64,000 nt of DNA, from assembly GCA_019059635.1 (NCBI GenBank), contig JAGVRJ010000008.1:124001-188000 (forward strand). Direction: 5' to 3'. The number at the start of each line of letters is the position of its first letter. The stretch's first letter is position 1. Of the stretch, positions 57,806-64,000 are shown one piece after another. A program made the translations under genes and the position numbers. The notes under the pieces are model-generated. The model was not told the DNA's origin, ran no database searches, and worked only from the letters and a program-made list of their open reading frames with translations. The DNA comes from Proales similis. Taxonomy: Eukaryota; Rotifera; Eurotatoria; Ploima; Proalidae.

Positions 57806-58591
57806 ATGAAAAATCCCATTACCAAGGAAGTTATTGCTAAATGCCTTCGAGTAGGCGGCCTGCTCAAGTGCCGCCGACTGAGAGCGCCAGTCAACTACGA
57901 GATCGTCAGCTACGGACAAGAGGAGGAGAGCGGGCAGTCGCAGCTGTGGGAGAACCACCCGACCACGTCGACGATGATCGCCGAGACGGTGAGCGGAGAA
58001 GAGGCCGACGGCTGGGACGCGATTTCGATGGAGCGGCGCGAGATGGAGAGCTCGGGCTACTGCCTGACGCTGTCGCCGGAGCAGACCAGACACGAGACGG
58101 TGCTTGCCGAGTCGGTCGCGTCGGAGCCGTGCGACACCCTGCTCGCCCACGAGCAGTCGCCGGTGGCCGACACGCGCCACTTTTACCAGAGCGGCGAGTT
58201 CCTCGCGTACGAGAACCGGGCGCTGGACGAGAGCAACGAGGAGATGAGCTCGTGGTTGGCGCCCGTGCCGCCGCCCCCGTCCTACTTGTACACGTCGCTG
58301 AGTCCGCCCGTGTCCGCCTCGACCTCGGTGAACACGGAGGCGAGCAGCTTCTGCTCGGGCTGCGACTCGAGCCAGGCGTTCGACTTTGTTTGCTGCGAGG
58401 ACTACCAGGCGACGTTCGTCGACGACATATCGCTGCAGTTCGCCGACACCCTCCGAGTGATCAAGGACGACAACACCGAGTGGCTCTATGTGCAGGCCTC
58501 CGACGACGGCCGATGCGGCTTCGTGCCTCGTCATGTTGTCACCGACCTGCGAAACTTTTCAGTCATCGTCAAGACTTTGATTCGTCGCTGA
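57806..58591 (+). CDS. SH3-domain protein B, converted paralogue pair
   Basis: Read as a single exon from ATG 57806 (MKNPITKEVIAKCLRVGG), 261 residues. It shares the acidic middle, PPPPSY motif and most of the SH3 domain with gene A. Only the first ~11 residues and the last ~18 (RNFSVIVKTLIRR end) differ. An upstream exon equivalent to exon 1 of gene A was not found; the start given is the first ATG in frame. The domain ends GFVPRHVVTDL, the usual ALYDY-to-YV span of an SH3. Function unknown. High G+C within the core contrasts with the AT-rich 5' and 3' flanks. Confidence 0.72.
   Translation: MKNPITKEVIAKCLRVGGLLKCRRLRAPVNYEIVSYGQEEESGQSQLWENHPTTSTMIAETVSGEEADGWDAISMERREMESSGYCLTLSPEQTRHETVLAESVASEPCDTLLAHEQSPVADTRHFYQSGEFLAYENRALDESNEEMSSWLAPVPPPPSYLYTSLSPPVSASTSVNTEASSFCSGCDSSQAFDFVCCEDYQATFVDDISLQFADTLRVIKDDNTEWLYVQASDDGRCGFVPRHVVTDLRNFSVIVKTLIRR
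57839..58536 (+). repeat. Direct repeat copy 2, 698 bp, in SH3 gene B
   Basis: Partner of 54582-55279; same orientation, 2559 bases of intervening sequence containing CDK8. Two mismatches in 698 bases. Confidence 0.95.
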
Positions 58592-58803
58592 AGCTTTCTA
58601 TTTTTCCTTCTTGTTTTTATTTTCCGTTACCATTTAAATATTCAAAAAATAAATTAAAAAGTTCACAATTTCAAGTATGTGGGGTGTTTGTCAATAGTTT
58701 AAGTTTGTTATGCGTCGACAAATGCTTTGCCGCTGATGTGTCGGCCGATCTGTGATTACTCCGAATCAATTGCCATCAAACACACACACCAAACAAGACA
58801 GTC

Positions 58804-61693
58804 ATGTCAAACACATGGGACGAAATTAAAAAGCTGGCAGCTGACTTCCAGCGAGCCCAGCTGGTCGAGAGCAGTTTTAGGTAAGTTGATTTGCCCGAAA
58901 CAGTCTGGCCCAAGCCAATTGAGGTGGTCGCGCGCTATTCTAAGACTCTCAGAACGAAACTGGATCGAAATAGTCAATAAACTGATCAGCATGGACAAGC
59001 TGAAAGTGTTCTACAGTCTTGACGGACGCGATTTTGTCACACACGAGCACCTAAAGAAGGAGATCTACGACGAGCTGTTTGTGAACGACTGCCGAATAAA
59101 CATTGTCCAGCTGCAGAATCTGCTCAACGTGGACATCAGCTACATTGAAGCCAAAGTGAACGAAATTGTGCAAGCAGACCCGGACCTGTTTCTGGTTCTG
59201 GGCCAAATCATTCACAAGTGCGGCTCACTTCTTTACTGCTGCATTTACCTGTCCTTGATTGATAAAACCTGTCCAAAGGGACTACATGAACAAGGCTGCC
59301 GAAGACATAAACGAGCAATTGGAGGAGAAGGGCAGCATTTCCATTTCGGAGCTGACCAACACCTACGAGCTGCCGGCCGATTTTATCCAACAGGTTGGAG
59401 GCCAAGAAGTCATTGATTGTCCATTCAAGTCGTTTACCAGCCAAATGGCGCCGGCAGATGATCAGGCCGCGAATCGGTTCGATAATTAAAGGAACATTCG
59501 ACGGCAAGATAATCTACACGCACAACTACGTCAAGCGGCAAAAGTCGTTACTCGCCGGCGCACTCGAAGCGACCATTAAGCCGGTCAGACTCGCCCAGCT
59601 TGTCAAAGAATTCAACCTCGACTCGGCCATGCTGTTCGGTATTTCTGTTGCTTGTGGCAATTCCAATCGCCGATCAGATTTCATTCTTGTGCAATTAGAT
59701 CTCTTCGACGAGCTGATCAATGCCAAGCAAATAAACGGCTCGCTGCTTGGTGGACGTCAAGACCTTTCCACCTACTTCGTGCCTTCGATCTACACGAAAG
59801 CTCAGCGTCAGTTTGCGCTCACAAGCTTCAAGCAGAGCGGCTATATCGGTAACAACTGGACTCATTCAGTCAAAGACAAGCGATTTCTGACCAATTGCAG
59901 ACTTTGCCAGCTTGAAACGAATCGGAATCAGCGAGCCGAGCTCGTACGCCAAGTCGCTGCTTGAGAAAGAAGAGCAAGTCGAGCACTACCAGACTGGCTC
60001 GTTTTCAATCGCATTCTTGGAGCGGCTAACCGACGACGTGGAAGATGAGCTCAATAGGGAGGGCTTTGTTGATTTGAGCGTAAGTGGTTACTCTCGAGCT
60101 ATGGCCAGTTGGACTAATGCGGCCGCCTTCTCTAGAACATTCTGCCGTCGTTTGTCGGAGAAGAGGATTTGAGCCGACTTTGCTCGTTTTATCAGAGCAA
60201 ACTGCCCGACGAGAGCATGAGCATGGCCGACTCCTATTTGATCAAGAAATCGTTTCTGAAAAAACTCGAGGAAAAGTTCGAGCAGCGAATGAACGGCAAG
60301 CTAGAAGAAGACTTGAAAAATCCGCCATTGGTGTTGGCGGTCAGAAGCGAACAAGCGGTCTTGGCCGGCAGCTCGACCACAACAACCGAGGCCGTGTCGA
60401 AGCCGAGCAAAGGCAAAGCCAAGTCGAAAAAGACGACCAACGAGTCGACCTCCTCTTTACTCGAAGTTTCGTTTGTGAATAAACGCGAGCTCGAAGAGAG
60501 TCTAAATTCAAGCGTTGAAAACTTGCCCGAAGACCTCGTCCAGCCGCTGGCCGAACGCTATTTCAGGTAAATCCAGTCGCGCCCTCCGAAAGATCATCTG
60601 TGGGCTAATTGTTTTGCTGTAAATGTTTGAAGCTCATTGAACCATCGCTACTTTGAGTTGCTTAAGCAAAAGGTGGCCGAGGGTGTGATTGCGGCCAACA
60701 GCGAGAAGAGCGGCGGTCCTCAAGGCTCTGATGAGCCGTTGACTATGAAACAGATTCAAGAAAAGACCAAGCTCTATGTGATGAACGCCAAGATCTACGA
60801 GAGAGCCATAAAGCACTTTGAAGGTGAACTCCGGTCGCTTCGGTCTGCAGGCTGCCTAAATCGATTCACCGAATTTGATTTGAAAAGATCCAAAAGTCAA
60901 AGAGCTCTTGAGCAAGCATTTGATCAAAACAACTCTGTCGGAGATTGTGAACGAAATGCTTCGATTCATTGCCACCGAGCAGATGGTCGCGTGCAAAGAC
61001 GCCAACATGAACTTTGACGTAAGCGGCCTTCGATCGATAGCAAGTGCCAGCCATCAAATGCATTTTAACAGACCCGTGCACGAGTCATTCAAAAGCTGAA
61101 GGAGCCGGCCAAGCAGCAGTTCACCAATTTGAACCAAACGCTTCAAAGCAAAGGCTGTGAGGAGGCCATCGAGGCCATTGAAAAGGCGGCCGTCGATCTG
61201 CTCGAAATAATGTTCAAAAAAGCCGATCAAAAGCGAGAGCGGTAAAACACTCTAAACGGATTGTGTGCCAGTTAATGCAATGTTGCTTTCAAAGCGAACT
61301 GACCGCGCAGCTGAGAGAGAGTGCGCGGCAAAGCCTGGAAACAGGTCAGAACGACGCGGCCACGCTTCTTCATTTGGTCTGCTCGCTCTTGTTCAACGCC
61401 GCGTTCGGTGAGATGCTCAATGCGCCCGGCCGATGTGTGCCCAGCATCCTTGACACAATCAAAGCACATTTGAACGAGCCCACTCATGCCAAGCTCCTTT
61501 CATTTCAATGTAATTCTCTTTTCTAGCTCAAATCTTGCGCCGCTCTAAACGTGTTGCAATCTCAGCTCGAATCATTGAGAGTCTAGGCAAGAGCGCTGAC
61601 GAAGCGTCGACTCGGTTCGACGAGTCCGAATTGGATGAAATTCGATCGATTGGTCTTAATGCCAAGGCTCATCTCAAACGAGCTGACCACTAA
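58804..61693 (+). CDS. UFL1: UFL1, UFM1-protein E3 ligase
   Basis: E3-type ligase for UFMylation at the ER (ribosome quality control, ER-phagy). Start ATG 58804 gives MSNTWDEIKKLAADFQRAQL; after a short intron LSERNWIEIVNKLISMDKLK. Winged-helix repeats follow (IVQLQNLLNVDISYIEAKVN, SISISELTNTYELPADFIQQ), then NGSLLGGRQDLSTYFVPSIY. A Lys-rich segment (KGKAKSKKTTNE) is shorter than the vertebrate one. The C-terminal helical region includes APGRCVPSILDTIKAHL and ends SIGLNAKAHLKRADH before TAA (61691-61693). At least ten short introns. About 730 residues. AATAAA at 61718. Confidence 0.95.
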
Positions 61694-61717
61694 GCGCGCA
61701 GTTCAGAATTGAATTGA

Positions 61718-61723
61718 ATAAAG
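61718..61723 (+). other. Polyadenylation signal AATAAA, UFL1
   Basis: Hexamer 25 bases after the UFL1 stop. Confidence 0.45.
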
Positions 61724-62212
61724 CGAAAATCTTCAAGTGACTCAATCTAACGTGGGCAATCGGCTCAGGGCAACAGCACGCAATCGAAGACACGAAAGTG
61801 CAGCTCGGGATTTTGATTCAATTAGCTTCAGTCGATTAAAAACGGCCTTGAAGAGCGCACAGATCCGAGTTGAACGAGATCTGGGCTCGCGATTTAGTCA
61901 GATGGAAGAGTGGGGGAACGGCCGTCGAAAGCAGATTGGGAGAACACTGCTGTTTGATTGATGTAATCTCGTATTCTATGAGCCTGCCAATAGATGATGG
62001 AGAGATTTAATTTGCAGTTGGATCGAGCAAAAATGTTCAAGGCCATTAGAATAGTTATTGTAAAATAAGGCAGCGCCTGTCGAGGGCAACCAGCAACCAA
62101 TCCAGCTCTCGCTTGCAATACTTAATTACTCGACGGTACCAGGCAGTCTACGCAGCGCAGCTTGGGTGTATCAAATTTGGCAATCAGAGCGTTCTCAAAT
62201 CGATGCTGTGCT

Positions 62213-62220
62213 TATATAAA
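62213..62220 (+). promoter_or_regulatory. TATA-like element TATATAAA
   Basis: A textbook TATA box sequence on the plus strand with a possible initiator (CCTCAGCAG) about 20-25 bases downstream. No downstream coding exon was identified, so it may serve a gene beyond the right edge or a non-coding RNA, or be chance. Confidence 0.35.
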
Positions 62221-64000
62221 ACCTCAAGCGACTCCTCAGCAGAGAGTTGCGGAATGTCCGGCCTTATTAAGCTTAACTGTGGCTAAATTGGCTGCCACGA
62301 GGTAGCGAACGGTGTCGGCTTTCGGCCTAAGTGATTTCGAAGCTCTATGCGCAGTCGAGCCCGTCTGTGGATAATCGAGTGTGCGCGTTTAAAAGCGATT
62401 AAGTGCATCGAGTTCGTCCGTAGCAAGCGCCCCGAGAATAGGAGCGATAGACGATGCAGGCAGAAAGAGAGAGAGCGAGGGAGCACCAATGAACGAGCTT
62501 GCAAGCGCATGATCGAACATGAATTCGGAGAGATAAATGCTGAATTTGGATAGAAGGCGGCGGCAGCAGCAGCGGTGGTGCGGGTTGCCTAGCGCGTTAC
62601 TCTCTGACTGACTGGCTCGTAAGAATTATGCCAACGATCTGGCGAGAATGGATTCGAGAAGGCAACTAATCGCCCACTCGTTCGTTTGTGCTGCGCACGG
62701 CTATCTTGCCTTTTTCGATGCCGTGATTGATGATTATTTTTAGCCGATTGATTATTACCAGCGAGCGCGATTGCACAAGCTTTCTTGCCAATGCGTCCAA
62801 TCAAACGCGCTCGGCGCCCCCATTCACTATTAAGCTTCTACTCCAACACTGCCAGCCTCAGCATTCAGTCTACTTCTAAATCGCTCGCTTGCTTTCTCCT
62901 CCGCTCTCGTTCGTTTTTGCCTTTTTCTCTAATTTTAAAAAAAGCCTCGTTTGTGTTTATCACATCATCTTCTTGGTTTCATGCGAAATTTATTTGTTTT
63001 GCAATTTTGGTCTTTTCTTCTCTTTGGCTGCCACTGTTTCTTTGAAGCATGAGCTTTTGTTTATTTCATTCGAGAGTCAAGCAGAAGCAAGTTGGTCTGG
63101 AAGAAGAAGAAACAATTTTCTGATTATCAGCGAGACCACGACCGCGGGTGTCCAGACTTGGCGCGGACCTTGTGAACTCTCTGTCTACAGCGTTCGAGTC
63201 GAGTGCAAGCGCGAGCAAATTATTTATTGCAGATTAGGTGCTGTCGACCAGCTGCTCTGGCTCTGATCGGTCTGATAATGACGCTGCCTGGTCATTCCTG
63301 CTCATCTGCTCGATCATAATTTCTATTCATTGCTCGATTTGCTCTTGAGTGCGGCCAGAGTGAGTGCTGAATCCCCAAATAAAGAAAGATTTTCTCTTTG
63401 CCCAACCCACATACGCTCTACATAGACCCACACACACACATACAGATTATCTCGGGCAGACTTTTGCTCTCGCTATTATCGTGTTTTTTGGTTGTTGTTG
63501 TTGTTTTTGTTCTTGTGGTACCAAAGAATAAATAAATAGGAATGGAGCCGATGAAGCAAGCTGCATGAGTAGTTAGCCGGCGATCAACGGTGCCGCTGCA
63601 TTCAAGTAAGATGATCGCACCGAATCAAAGTCAGGATATTTTTTATGCTAAACTCGTGAAACTGGATAGGGCTTTGGTGAGTGTGAGTGAGTAAGTGAGT
63701 GAGCAAGTATGTGTGTGTGTGTGGGTGCTGGGTATGGATGAATGCGAGGCTTTTTATTAGCAAATCAATTGCAATTATAGTTTGAATGAAGATTTCGTGC
63801 GTATAGGCAAATAAATACTGATAATTCGAACTTTCACCATGCAACTGCTTATCTTTATGCCAACGCCGATGCCAACGGCGAGAGAGGCGCGCAGCGAATG
63901 AGAGCAGAGCGAAGAAAGTTAAAGCAGAGCACAGAGAGAGAGAGAGGCAGGGAGGTAGGCCAGAGCGAGTGGAAAAGAGAATAAGAGGGATGCAGCGGCC

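Larger units (their letters stand above)
61694..64000. other. Right-hand region without a supported gene
   Basis: About 2.3 kb. Contains pyrimidine-rich and GA-rich stretches, a GTT run near 63491-63510, a GT/GA-rich low-complexity stretch near 63670-63725 and a GA run near 63930. One good TATA-like element is listed separately. Open frames here lack motifs and coding bias. It may hold the 5' region of a gene lying to the right. Confidence 0.5.

Noticed and set aside
62785-63266. Overlapping Phe/Leu-rich frames near the right edge
   Set aside because: T-rich composition explains the hydrophobicity; no start context, motif or homologue recognised.

Overview
This is a gene-dense animal nuclear window. 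Genes are split by very short GT-AG introns, mostly about 45-75 bases, and several are nearly or completely intronless. Nothing prokaryotic, organellar, viral or transposon-like was found. The families present (Nedd4 with three WW domains, WAVE/SCAR, Hv1 proton channel, C8orf76, METTL16, a CART-like neuropeptide, a Ly6-type GPI protein) indicate a metazoan with a compacted genome. An ecdysozoan such as a mite or another small arthropod is the best guess, but the sequence does not fix the taxon.

Layout. 1-7.7 kb, minus strand: a C2H2 zinc-finger gene running off the left edge, a SNX13/14/25-type sorting nexin and UTP11. 7.7-9.9 kb is largely empty. 9.9-18.3 kb: a CART-like peptide gene, a small Cys-rich membrane protein with a PPxY motif, two convergent WAVE genes sharing a perfect 398-bp inverted repeat, an unassigned gene and a C8orf76 homologue. 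18.5-24.3 kb, plus strand: ALG10, MOGS and Hv1. 24.4-33.6 kb, mostly minus: an unassigned small helical protein, MYO1D, a Ly6 protein, METTL16 and NDUFA13. 34.1-42.7 kb, plus: NEDD4, SMG7 and YME1L1. 43.2-51.8 kb: TRMT5 and MRPL4 (minus), EFTUD2 and HSCB (plus), WDR55 (minus). 52.8-61.7 kb, plus: ABHD17, SH3 gene A, CDK8, SH3 gene B and UFL1. 61.7-64 kb holds no supported gene.

Most genes are housekeeping. Functional links are ALG10 next to MOGS (they add and remove the same terminal glucose of the N-glycan precursor), mitochondrial products spread through the window (NDUFA13, YME1L1, MRPL4, HSCB and probably TRMT5), and RNA/ribosome functions (UTP11, WDR55, EFTUD2, METTL16, SMG7, TRMT5).

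The most unusual signal is two paralogue pairs. In each, a sharply bounded core is identical or almost identical (398/398 bp in the inverted WAVE pair; 696/698 bp in the direct SH3 pair) and GC-rich, while both flanks, including both protein ends, are diverged and of ordinary composition. This looks like ongoing, probably GC-biased, gene conversion. One of the WAVE genes is also a shortened paralogue without the proline-rich region.
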